Below the pieces are notes generated by a model. The model was given only the letters and a program-made list of their open reading frames with translations. It was not told the origin of the DNA and ran no database searches. A stretch of 64,000 bases of DNA from Cliona cf. orientalis (lineage: Eukaryota; Porifera; Demospongiae; Clionaida; Clionaidae), in contig OZ005707.1 of NCBI GenBank assembly GCA_963930775.1, forward strand, positions 4,774,001-4,838,000, written 5' to 3'. Below, piece after piece: positions 11,187-22,502 of this stretch (position 1 is its first letter; each line of letters starts with the position of its first letter). Position numbers and translations under genes: made by a program.

Positions 11187-13540
11187 CCTTTCGAGGACAT
11201 ATTTCTTCCCCCTTGTTCTCTTTGAGAGGCAGCAGCAACACAGAATGAGAACGCAAACGGTCAAGGTCATAATCACTTCTGCTCCGACACCTATTATCAG
11301 CCAGAATACAACAGGGCCAAGCGGCAACTCATTTGGTGGTTCTGTTGTTGTACCTGCACATATACATGTATAGATCAGGCATGTGAAACCAAGAGTATAC
11401 TCATGTTGAAACTGTAAGTGATTACATACATGTATTTGGTATAGAACTAAGTACCTTCAGTCACTGTTAAGGTAATTATAGTGGAACTTTGAAAGTCCTC
11501 TCGAGGATTGATTCCAGCTTCTTCTCTGGTCTTCACAGTAACACTTATCAGAGTCTGGTACTCACCAGGTAGTGCTTCCTTCACATAGAGAATACTCCTG
11601 GATATCTTAAGTTGATCGCCAACATGATCTGAGTTGAAAATACTGAAGAGTGTGGTTTCTATTCCATTTCTACTGCTGAAGTCAAAGTACGATGTAAACT
11701 GGTTGTTTTTTCCCAGCTGCAGAGTTACGGATGCTGGTGTTTCAACTTTGGTAGTAGGTGTTGTTGAGGTAGACAGTGAATTCAAGTACAGCGCTGTTGA
11801 GTTGAGTAGTGGAGGAAATGCTTGCATAGTAGACAGTGGAATTCAGTCTCAGCTTGTATCCTTCTTCAACTGATGGATATTATAAAGTGATATTAGTTAA
11901 TGTTGTAAACAGATGCATTCAATATTGCAGTGTGAACATGATCAGACATTATTGTAGCTGTATAATTGTTTTTAGACCTTTAATCTGTTACACTCATGCA
12001 ACCTGTCTGTGTCTTTGTGCTCCCCTTTAAGTAAACTGTATGTGTACATTCACTAGACAGATCTAAAATATCTCCATGAGACTCACCACTACTGTGAACA
12101 AATCAATGATGTACACTGACCGACACATTACAGTACTACATGTAAGCACACAGACACACTATAATAGGCTCTATACACCTCATAAGCCTCATAATTAGAG
12201 TGACTGCCTATATAGCTAGGGGTTCCACCTAAATTAGTACTCTCCAGCTATGTATGGCTAATTCACATTCTTTACACTGCCAGGCTTTGAAGCACCATCT
12301 CCATAGAAACCATCAGGGCACTCACCCTCACATTTACCGTTGAAGATGAACTTGCCCCTGTCACATGACTCCAAGAGCATGCTACAGTCTTGTCCAGTGA
12401 ATCCTGGCACACAGTTACAGAAAGTAATCACTCCAGTTCCTTCAACACAAGTACCACCATTTTGACACGGAGTAAGGTTACAGTTTCACATGTGGTTCCA
12501 CTGAATCCCTCCTGGCAGCTGCAGCTAATTGTGGGTCCAAACTCTTCCAAACATGTTCCTCCATTCTCACAGGAATCCAATCCACATGCTAGATAATTAG
12601 GATCATCTCATCACATCCCAATCCAGCAAAACCTGAAGTGCAATTGCATCCGATTGCCACACCAGGTGTACTTGTCTGTTCAAAGCACATTCCTCCATTT
12701 TGACAGATATCTTGTGAACAAGTGGTTACTTTTATCTCACAAAGTTGACCAGTGTATGAGAATGGGCATTCACAACGAAAGTCTCCAATTAGGTCAACAC
12801 AGGTTCCTCCAAACATACAAGTGACATTGTCACAGTTATCTATTGGAGTCTCACAGTTGGTACCAGTGTAGTCCACACTACAGTTGCAGGTGTACTCTGT
12901 CGCTGAGATACGGATACAAGTTCCATTCTGGCATGGATCTGGTGTAGTCGGAGAACAAGAGGGAATTTCTGTTTCACACTCAGAGCCAGAAAAACCATCC
13001 AGACAGGTACAACTATTAAAAGGGCCAAATTCCTCTACACTGGCACGTCCCTCCATTTTGACACACGTTTTGATTGCACGCAATGAAGGTGAAGTCATCT
13101 TCTTCACAAGCCATTCCAGCATACCCCCCAACACAGTCACATCTGAGCACTGTGCCGGCTTCAGCTACCTCCTCAACACACGTTCCACCATTTTGACAGA
13201 TGTCTTGAGAACAGGTGGTAATTTCAGTCTCGCAAAACTGTCCAGTGTAGGAGATGGGACAGTTACAGCGAAACTTATCCTCCCGGGATCTCAACACATC
13301 TCCCACCAGACATGCAGGTCACACCGTTACAGAAGTCTCTCACTTCACCACATCGGCTACCAGTAAAATTGACTGTACAGTTGCAAGTTGTTGTGGTACC
13401 ATTACCTTCAATTCAAGAACCTCCATTGAGACAAGGCTCCAGATGACATAAGGGAAGATCTATGTCACAACGGTCTCCATCAAAACCTTCTGTGCAGTTG
13501 CAGCGTGTTAGTGTTCCTAACTCAGCTTTGTAAATTACCT
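11187..13540 (-). pseudogene. EGF-repeat single-pass membrane protein, decayed
   Basis: Read right to left, 13530-12290 encodes a run of about eight EGF-like units with typical CxNGGTC, CxCxxGFSGxxCE and SYTGQFCE motifs, Notch/fibropellin-like. Next come a cadherin- or immunoglobulin-like beta segment (about 11860-11450) and a membrane exon (about 11355-11187) with VVFWLIIGVGAEVIMTLTV, four cysteines, a basic stop-transfer KRTRGKK and a good GTAAGT donor at 11186. Lesions are frequent: a TGA where cysteine is expected (13413-13415), and frame changes near 13280, 13030, 12590, 12480 and 11770. No single frame spans the domains. A working gene hidden by poor assembly is the alternative; the intact membrane exon and donor keep that open. 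The first exons and signal peptide were not found. Confidence 0.7.
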
Positions 13541-13689
13541 ATGCACTAGCTCACATGAAGGGAAAGACAGACAACTGAGACTGAAGAGCAGAGCGAGACA
13601 TGACTGTGAGGAGGATGCTGGTCACTCATAGTCAGAGAATGCTGGGCCGGCGTTGGAGGCGTGAGTGACTCTTGTCACAGATCCCCCCT

Positions 13690-13750
13690 CCCCCCGGTCC
13701 AAATATTTTGAAATATTTGGACCCTCAGTCCAAATATTTCAAAAATATAG
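13690..13750. repeat. Short inverted repeat of CCAAATATTT
   Basis: CCAAATATTTTGAAATATTTGG is followed nine bases later by CCAAATATTTC, giving overlapping self-complementary arms, next to the longer palindrome at 13831. Probably part of the same MITE remnant. Confidence 0.4.
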
Positions 13751-13830
13751 GGACCCCTCTTAAAATATTTGAACCACCCTTAAAGTCCAAGTTGAATTGG
13801 TTTGGATCACTTCCATGAAATTCATGGACA

Positions 13831-13889
13831 TTACCTGAGGTAGCTTTGGTCAGCAACATTATGTTGCTGACCAAAGCTACCTCAGGTAA
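13831..13889. repeat. Perfect 29-bp palindrome with one-base centre
   Basis: The 29 bases at 13831-13859 (starting TTACCTGAGGTAGC) are the exact reverse complement of 13861-13889, with a single T between. Such perfect arms predict a stable hairpin in DNA or RNA. No flanking gene needs it; a recent MITE end or a cloning/assembly fold-back are both possible. Confidence 0.75.
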
Positions 13890-14366
13890 CGTTGACTGCT
13901 GCATCTTCACAGGTTCAGTTGTTGAAATGTTCATGTAGCTGTGGCGTTATTTGGGATGTGAGCTCACAGAGTTATATAATTATGTAACTTGCATGCTCAT
14001 GGGAAATTTGATTTCTTATGCATCCAGTACTGAGATGAAACACCAACAACATCAGCCGTCAGCACAGTACCACTGGGTGTCACATCATAATCCCGTCAGA
14101 CGTAACAACTTCAAGACAGACAGCAGCATTGCCGCTAGCTTTGCACGCCAGACGACCTAGCTAAGGTTACGAAGGTGGGTGTGGTCTTGTGTGTAAGTCC
14201 AGCACATGTAGCGGCAGTACAGAAGCTACACATGTGCGAATAGCACGAGTACTGAGTACATGGTATAAACCAGTGGCAGATCCGTACTTGCGTGGCTGTA
14301 GCAAGCTGTTCCGTTAATTGATTTAAGTGGGTGTGGTCTGACAATTTCATGTGCAATCCTTACTAC

Positions 14367-14755
14367 TGGGAACTATATTACTTCTGTACATGGCTCTTGT
14401 GAGGCCCTACAATAACATTGCCATTTTAGTCCTCCAGAGTTCTTTTCTTGCCAATCTTGTCTTCCTTAGTGGCTGGATTAGCTTTACGTATCACACCGAT
14501 GTGAACAACACATCTAGGCCATGGATCAAGACAGCTACCATCATGGTATCAACCGGAGTTGCCTTTTTTCAATTTTGCTTTATCCAATACTTGCTTCTAG
14601 GTGTTCGCTCATACGTCATGAAAAGGTGCTGTCCAAAGGCAGAGGTTGAACTGGACGATGATAATAGTGATCTCATTGCTGACCGTGACACTGGCTATCA
14701 TGATCCGGATCCTGTTCTCAATGAGTCACAACCTCTTTTACCAACATACTAGGAA
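14367..14755 (+). pseudogene. Copy 3: C-terminal tail of the beta-helix/multi-membrane gene
   Basis: From about 14367 the sequence matches 56890-57270 of copy 2, covering the last membrane helices and the cytoplasmic tail to LNESQPLLPTY and its stop at 14750-14752. The frame runs cleanly through the point where copy 2 has two extra bases, so this fragment preserves the ancestral reading there. The next upstream helices are absent, and a short 3' flank (to about 14828) is also shared. No promoter or start is visible, so it is a gene fragment. Confidence 0.8.
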
Positions 14756-14829
14756 CTGGCATGCAGTGAAGTAAAATTAATATGACATTGTATGAACTTC
14801 CGTCAATATCTTTTACTGTATATATCATA

Positions 14830-15436
14830 GAGTCGGTAGACTCTATAAGTAGGGATGGCCCGGATATGCCATATATGTAATACATTACAAATACCCAAAT
14901 ATCTCAAAATAGGTAAGTTTGTGAAATTTCTAAGTGTGAAAATCGGAATCTCCAGTAAATTATCTATCTAACAAGACCAAGATCATCCATCAATTCAATT
15001 GTATATGCCAGAACCGGATGTTCAAAAAAATGGCCATTTCTCATTCTTTCTAGTTTCCAGGGCTAGCTCGAGATTGCCTTGACCTCTCATCTTAGTTTAA
15101 GTATAAATCCATTCCATTTATTAGCGCGCATTGCAGTGGCACGCTAATATTGCGTTATCTTGACAGTTACGTAATAGTGGGTGTGTACGGTGCAATAATT
15201 GCAACAGTTGTAACCAACAGGTAGATAATACCATCCGCAAATGCGGAACAAAGTTAGCAATATTCAAAATTTAATGTGTCTCTTTCACAACACAATAATA
15301 ATAGAATAATATCAACAATTTGGAGTGTTTCTGTCAAAATTCATGATCATCATACATCAGAAACAAGTAAGCTACTGCATAAGGCACATCAATACCTACC
15401 TACTCTATCTACTATGACTTATACTTAAACTTTAGA
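14830..15436. other. Intergenic; small palindromes only
   Basis: There is a short palindrome at 14829-14846 (ATAGAGTC then GACTCTAT) and another near 15119-15150 (TTAGCGCG...CACGCTAA). No gene was found. The right part may hold the promoter of the following large gene. Confidence 0.35.
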
Positions 15437-18400
15437 ATGCCCAAAATTTCCAGAAAAGACCAGCTTCATCAAGGACAGGAACATGGTCCATGTTCTTTAT
15501 GTAAACAGGAAAAATTCTCGTACACTCACATCAGGGACCTAGGGAGAGAGCACAAAGACAGGTTATTACAATTTTGTACAGGATCTGATGTAGTATATAT
15601 TATGCAAACCCTGCGTGGACGACATTAAGAGAAACTTGGGCAAGTGCAATTATGTTCCAAGATGGGTAAAGGTCACTTCCACGAATACACCAAAATGTGC
15701 AGTACCAGCATGCAAGAATAAAAGTAGGATTGTGCAGTGTTTGTTAACCACAAAAGAAACAATCATCAAAACACTTAAATTACCACCCTCATCTAATGAA
15801 TCAGAGCAAATCTATTTGTGCATTGAACACTATAAAGTAATACATAGGTCATTACCAGAAAACAAAGAACAATACGATCATTCTAAGCATAGGTGTACTG
15901 CATGCAGAAAGAGCATACACGAATTCCGTCACTGCCCAAATCCTGATATTATTAATAATCACCTTAAAAAGCACACAGATTTTGAAGGACACTTAGATGA
16001 TAAAAGTATAATATGTCGTACGTGCTACAACTGTCATCATATGATTCTAAAGGGCATGGAAGAAGAAAGCACCGATGCTGAGCTAGTTCATTTACTCGAG
16101 GAAATCACGAATGAGATGGACACATCGACTATTACAGGATTAGATAGTATTGTTGAGTATTCACTTTTGTCATCCGTAAATAGCGTAGCTCAAAATCTGC
16201 TGAAGCAACAGCCAATGCTGTTACCACAGGTGTACAAAAACTACTGTACAACCTTTCATGATGCTGCTAGTAGTCGTACAATGTCACAAAGTTTGGTAGT
16301 AGCACCAGAGAGTGTGGTGAGCACAAGGTACCTACTAAGTTACCTGGTCACACGAGTAGGCAAGCACCTACAGTACACAGTGAAGCAGAGGTCAGCAGGC
16401 ACACTCTTATACAGGAGAGGTAGTGACCCACTATTGATGCTGACAAAAGTTCTCCATAGAGTGCACTCAGGGTTTTACCACCACCAGGCCCCAAAGGATG
16501 AAATAGAGACGAATCAAGCCACAACCACATGCACTACTGCCACTGACAAGAATAGCAAGATTTGGGAGGAAATGAACACAAAAATTCATGATCAGATAGC
16601 CAAAAATTTAATTAATCAACAAGGTGTGCCTTTTGATGTAAGTGAATTTGACATTGACAAGTGGGTGGAGCTAATGGACAAGGACATTATGAAGATGCTA
16701 GCTGTATTAATTAAGCCAAAAAGAGAAAAAAGAATCCACTGTGACAATGTCTATGAAGACATGCTCAAATCACACACAAAAAAGCTGAGATGCTTCAATC
16801 TTGCTTGCATCATAATGTTCTGTGCTAATAGTGAGTGTAACTTTCCCCTGCACATTCTACTGGCTGATGCAATTGAATGCTTTGGAGGATCTACTGAGTT
16901 GATCCGAATATTTAATCGCTTAGGTGTAGTTTCATCTAAGGACACACATGCAAGGTATGTGGAACATGTAGTAACTCAGTATGAGGAGGGGAATCATCTA
17001 AAAGATCTGACAAAAGGGAAATTCACAGTAGCTTCACTAGACAATCTCGATTTCATTCAGAGTCACGCTGCTGTGTATTGTGGAGACCAGCACCGTAGTA
17101 CACACGTAACAACTATACAAGTGGTGCAACCAAAACCATCATCACTATCAGCTACAGATCGTGACCTTTCATCTAGCCGAAATGATACACCTCCCTGTGA
17201 CCATCAACTCCCATCCTCACAAACTAGTGTACCACAGAGCTCCCCTTCTGATCATGACACTCGGCCAATGGAAATACAACCATCTAAGCACCAACTCTTG
17301 CTCTCGTCCACTCAGCTAGTTGAAATACGGCCATCCAATCAGCCTATACTCTCACATTCCTATCACCAACTCTCACTTTCAACCACCACGCACAAGGAAG
17401 GGCATCATCAGCTTTCACTCTCAGAACCCAAACCTCCTGACAGCTCACTCAATCTCTCACAGCCTCACTTTCCTGTCAGCCAGTTCTCACTCTCACTGAC
17501 CTCACCTATGGAGACAAGTAGCTATACCAATGGAGTGTTAACTGCAGACTTGTCTTTGCCAGGCATTGAATCTAGGAATACTTGCCTTCCACTAGAACAA
17601 GGACAAACAGGCTATAATTCATCTCACTTTCAAACTCCAGGAGACATAGGTCCACCTGCAGGCACTTCTTCGTCACTATTTTTAACCCCAGGAGACGTAG
17701 GTCGACCTGCTGGTATTCCTTCACAATTAGGACTCAAACGCCTCAATACAGATACTACCGACACAGTTCCAAGAAAACTCAAACATCGGGCAAGGACAGC
17801 AAAGGAGAAGGGAATTCCCCCACCCATAAATGATCTACCTTTACTAAAGGAAATAGAGCATTCCCCAATCGCATCCCCAACAACTGTCACTCCTTCAAAC
17901 CTGACTCTATCAAATTTTGAATCAAATGAACAGGACTACCATGCTGTATCCTCAGCAAAGAGCAAGTATTTTGAATACATTGCATTAAAAGCAGCAGCAG
18001 CATCCTCATCCTTACATATGTGTGACTTGCAAACATACCTTCAACGCCAATCAAAGGAGGAGAAGGTAGAGAAGTCAGCTTACACTTATCTCTCGGTCAT
18101 TAATAAGAATGCAGACTGCAAAGAAACTATATTGGAAGCACTATGTACACTACACAAGGAGCTGGATGTCTCCAATACAATGCAGTACTTGGTAGTGGCA
18201 GGAGACTACAAAACATACAACCACATTCAAGAAGTCAAACGAACATACCCAGAGCAACTCCAATGGGTAATACCTTTTCCAGGTGACTTTCATACACTAC
18301 AAAACTACCAAGAGGCATTAATGAAAATTTATTGGGATGTTGGTCTAAAAGACATAGCAAGCAAGTGTGGATATCGAGGAGAAACTCTCACTCATCTGGG

Positions 18401-19661
18401 GAAATGCTCTAATTTTAGTATCACCACCAATTTTTTCTTTCAAGTGTGGGAATCTCTCTACTCACACATGTACATTACCTTCACTGAGGCCAACAGAGGA
18501 GATTGTCCAACATCAGAGGAAGCATTCTTAGCTTACCTAGAAATAAAGAAGACAGAGGATGACAACTGGAAGTTTTGGACAAGCTTTGTACTGGAAGATT
18601 GCCTAGCTTTCATAAATCTCTATTTAGCAGTACGTGGTGAGGAGTGGGATCTACGCATTGCTAGTCTCAAACAAATGGCAGCTGTATTTACAGCATGCGA
18701 CCGACAACACTATTCTAAACTGATCCCACAACACCTGGCTGACTGTGCAAAAATGCCAGATACCATTATTAGAAATTTTTCAAAGGGAGGGTTTGCTGTT
18801 AGCATTACTGGACGAAACTGGCACAGTGTATCATTTGATGAGGGACATGAAATGCTAATTAATAAGGACCTAAAAACTGCAATTGTTCGTCCAAATGCTG
18901 AATACATGTCTCGCTTATCGCTGTACTTTATACACAGAACGAAGGCACTGAAAAATTTACGCCAGATAGTAGACGATCAAAAGTCACATGAATACATGAA
19001 TACAGAGGAAGAAAGGGAGTCTAAATCTCTTGTTGATAATAGCACTACTGCTAAAAAACGAAATGAAAATGTAAATAAAATGAGAGAGGTAATCAAATCA
19101 TCACTCCTATTGCAAAAAGACACTCCAGACAACAAAACATTACGGAATAGCTTTACGGGAGAAACTGCTACCCCAGAGCAAAGGGAGGATCTTCTAGATT
19201 TCCGCAACATAGGTCAACATGAGTTCTTAAAGTTTGTCATGACTTGCATATTGCATCTATCTAGTGCTAAGAACACAAAAAGAAAGAAACACAAGCTACA
19301 TACATTTGCCAAACAGAAGGTGACAAAACAACAGCTAACAAATGTAGAGAGACAAAAGAAAATTGTCTCTCTCTGTCTACGAAAGCGATTATTAGCACAG
19401 CATGGATTGAACCAGCTTCCAACCCAGGACCAGTATTTAGAGCTACCCCGAGCAATAGCTGATGCAAACGGAATGCCCCACAAATCAGAAAAAAGAAATG
19501 CTCGAGAATTTCTTCATGAAAGATATGAAATATTATCACCTCATTTCCCTACCCACTGGTTTCCTGAAGCTGTGATTCTAGAGGGAATGTTCATGATCCA
19601 AAGCATACCCTTCCCGGGGTGCACCATGAAGCAATACTCCGCATTTCTTTTGGATCAGTAC
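15437..19661 (+). pseudogene. Zinc-finger / DUF6589-like N-terminal part of a multicopy PIN-CXC gene (interrupted)
   Basis: The main open frame starts at 15615. A short frame at 15437-15614 with CSLC is probably the true beginning, now one base out of register. Domains by residue of the 15615 frame: cysteine/histidine pairs resembling zinc knuckles (about 20-140); a Ser/Pro/Gln-rich stretch with repeated HQLSLS (about 500-680); a basic segment RKLKHRARTAKEK (about 720); and a conserved core with VVAGDYKTYN, PFPGDFHTLQNY (about 855-900) and TGRNWHSVSFDEGHEM (about 1060-1080). Proteins with this core (like DUF6589) are, from memory, numerous in cnidarian, mollusc and sponge genomes and probably mobile. 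The frame runs into foreign DNA at 19662, so the last 26 residues before its stop (19739) are not native. Function unknown; no transposase catalytic triad recognised in this half. Confidence 0.7.
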
Positions 19662-20287
19662 GTACGTATAGGTTACACACCGAGGTGTAGGTGGCTATGG
19701 GATTTATCATACCGAGGGCCCGCAGGGCACGAGGTATGATAAATCACCATAGCTACCGTAACCGAGGTGTATAACCGACTTCTACCATGGTAAACTATGC
19801 TCAATAGTATTTAATACTGTAGCTAGAGTACCTACGCTGCCGTTCGCGTCGCCATTCAGGGCCTTCTGTATCGATGAAGAGCACTAGAGCCGCTCGAACG
19901 CAGCCATGATCGAGCGACCGCGATAGTCGTCGACAATTAAAGCGGTTTCCTTCCTTCAAGGCTCCCAGAATCTGACCTGCGATACAGTGAGCATGGTCTT
20001 CGTCATCTACTGCAGCGATATCTCGCTGATCAAGCATAAAAACGACGGTTCTTCTTGCAGCATCAAAGCAGCCACGCAGCAGTTAGAAAAATTGCTGACC
20101 TTGCATCCAATTACTCCACCCACTTAATTACCTTTCAAGCGCGCGCGCCCCACACGCAGGTTGATAAATAACTTGTAGGTTGATAAATAACTTGTTAGGT
20201 TGATAAATCTCTTGTAGGTTTGATAAGTGATTTATCAACCTCTATTTGAGCAATCTGATTGGTCAGAATGTTACAACCATGGTAGAA
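19662..20287. mobile_element. 626-bp insertion splitting the PIN-CXC gene
   Basis: The flanking AGTAC occurs at 19657-19661 and again at 20288-20292. Removing the insertion and one AGTAC joins the two coding parts in frame (…DQY then YIHKNV…). The left part folds as an imperfect hairpin of about 44-bp arms (GGTTACACACCGAGG... and ...GAGGTGTATAACC) around 19670-19775. The right part holds four tandem copies of a TTGATAAAT-type motif (20160-20240). A minus-strand frame at 20037-19801 lies inside and is of unknown meaning. The ends are not clear inverted repeats, so the superfamily is unassigned, and 5 bp is weak evidence on its own. Confidence 0.65.
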
Positions 20288-21893
20288 AGTACTATATACA
20301 CAAGAACGTTGCAGAGATACACATCGTGTTTGATCATGCTAACAGACATCAGCATCACCCTAAACAGATAGAAAGAGCACGCCAAAATGCAACATGCATT
20401 CACAATCACACCCTATTTCAAGATGAGCTTAAAGCCCCATCCAAATGGAGAGATCATCTTGGTTGTTCAGTATGCAAAAGAAGAATAGTTAACTATGTCG
20501 GTGATTGCCTTTTACGACTAGCACCTAGCCTACTTTCAGGAACTCAGAAAGTTGTTGTATCTGGGTTTACTGAGGGAGAGGATGAAGATAAGGCCTTCTA
20601 TTCAACCTGCACCAAAGTGAAGATGTGTGACCCCAACCTTCAATGTAACGCTGAAGAGGCAGATACTCGTCTTTGGCTACATGCCATCAAATCTGAGGGA
20701 CGCAAAAAGCTAGTGTTCTCACCAGACACAGACACACTATTCATTGGCTTAGGGATGGTAAATGTAATATCAATGGATGTAGTCATTCAGGTAAACAAGG
20801 GAGCGTCTGATAAAAAGTTTGTTCACCTGAACGCTGTAGTGCAAGCTCTCAGCAATGATGTGGATCTCAACCCAATACCAACAGAGGATAGGCCTAAAGT
20901 TTTACAATCTCTATTTGTCCTTAGTGGATGTGATTTCACATCATCCTTCGTTGGTTTTGGTAAGGTAGCATTCTTCAAAGCTTTTTATGCTTATTCAAAT
21001 CTTGTAAGTGGTGAATCTGGTGCTCTTTCCCACTTACTTAATGAGGAAAGCTACTTGGCATTTTTGCGTATGATTGGAGTCATGTATTTCCAAAGGCACA
21101 GATCTACGTTTTCAAGCTACCATTCCCCCATGGCTCATTTTCACTCCCACAAGTCTGACAAAACCTCCATCAAACAACAGCATCTTAACTGGATCGATTC
21201 TTTACGACAAGGCATGTGGGATCAAGTAACATTTGAAGATCAACTGATTCCCTCTAATGAAGCACTCTACAGGCACTATCGTAGGTCAAGTTGGGTCATC
21301 GATTATTGGCGCAAAGCCTCCAACAACAACATGCAATTATTGCCTGTCACTAGCTTTGGGTGGAAGCTGGATAGAGACGAAGCACTTCAAATCGAATGGG
21401 ATTCGGATGAAAACATCCAGATTATTAACGAGCGTGTCACCTTTTTACTGAGGGGCTGTAAATGCACCAAATCAAAATGCTCTACTCGAGTATGCTCCTG
21501 CAGAAAAGCTGGAAGGCCATGCGGTCCAGGCTGTAGCTGTACTGGCTGCACCAACAAACCACGTCAAGGTACTGTATAATTAATACTATTCGCATGCTCA
21601 CAAACCACTCACAAAATGTATAGACACCGTCCTCACATACATCAACATGCATTGGTCCAACTCCCCCTTCCCACCACACACATAAAATATATTTGCCTAT
21701 CACAATTTATTATTGGATACTTATCTTGACAACAGATCAATCCATCTCAATTAATCAATCCAGTGCTGAGACCATAGATGGTGACAACTCTGATGAACAG
21801 TCAACTGGAGAAATGGATGAAGAAAGAATAGAGACTGAAGTAATCACCTTTGACAGTGATCTACTTGAACTAGTGAACAACCTGTTCACATAG
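20288..21893 (+). pseudogene. PIN/XPG-like nuclease domain and CXC-domain C-terminal part of the same gene
   Basis: Native sequence resumes at about YYIHKNVAEIHIVFDHANR. It then carries acidic signatures in the order of XPG/FEN1-type PIN folds: VFD near 20330, EEADTRLW near 20655, SPDTDTLFIGLG near 20719 and SGCDFTSSFVGFGK near 20925. The last resembles the GCDY...GIG turn of FEN1. The C-terminus has a Tesmin/TSO1-like CXC cluster (CKCTKSKCSTRVCSC...CSCTGC, 21450-21550), a DNA-binding type. I place a donor after 21568 (CGTCAAG/GTACTG) and a final exon at 21736-21893 after AACAG, giving an acidic tail ending LLELVNNLFT; without that splice the protein stops at 21579. The upstream in-frame ATG at 20227 lies in the insertion. 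Nuclease activity and DNA binding are inferred from motifs only. Confidence 0.7.
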
Positions 21894-22304
21894 ATGCAGT
21901 GCATACGGTTTCTAAATAATGCCCATTTTGACGGATGCATACGTATAGGGCAGAGTCAACGATTATACATACTTTGAAACTAACCTTCATCTATAGCTGC
22001 ATCCATTCGCTGAGTTGCTGGAGGTTGGCGGAACAAAGTTAGCAGCTTTGCCGAACACTAATTCATAGGAAGTACCGCCAAACATTGATAGATACTCCAC
22101 CGTATAAAGTACGCAAACTTCGCCGTGCACCAGTTCTTTTTCACAGCTGACACCAGAAAGCCTTGTATTTTCTTCGTATGACCTACATTCCCTCTCTGGA
22201 TAGGCGCCTAGCAAGGTTGGGACTGATGAAGCCAGCAACAAAATCGGCGAATTTTTTTCAGTACCCACGTGTTGTAAGCATGTGTGCGCAAGCGCGCAAT
22301 AGCG
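21894..22304. other. Intergenic between PIN-CXC gene and MULE
   Basis: No gene recognised. It contains the 3' end of the preceding gene and the left flank of the transposon insertion. Confidence 0.4.
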
Positions 22305-22313
22305 CTATATCTA

Positions 22314-22412
22314 GGGTTAGTGTAAAAGCTGGACTGTGGACCGTGGACTGGACCATGGACTGGACCGTGGACTGGACCGTGGACTGGACTGTGGACTGGA
22401 CTATGGACTGCT
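22314..22412 (+). repeat. Left MULE terminal inverted repeat with 12-bp subrepeats
   Basis: After GGGTTAGTGTAAAAGC, units of CTGGACTGTGGA, CCGTGGACTGGA and CATGGACTGGAC type run to the CTATGGACTG unit. This end has one more 12-bp unit than the right end. In other MULEs, subterminal repeats are transposase-binding sites; that role here is inferred. Confidence 0.85.
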
Positions 22413-22502
22413 CAATAGACTAGGGCTACTTGCGCATGCGCATAAAGCATACACTGGCGAACATAATAGCACCCTCGTGTTTCTCTCCGAGTCGTTCTCG
22501 TT

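Noticed and set aside
15615-19739. Taking the 1,374-codon frame as a complete protein
   Set aside because: Its last codons translate an inserted hairpin; native coding resumes at 20288.
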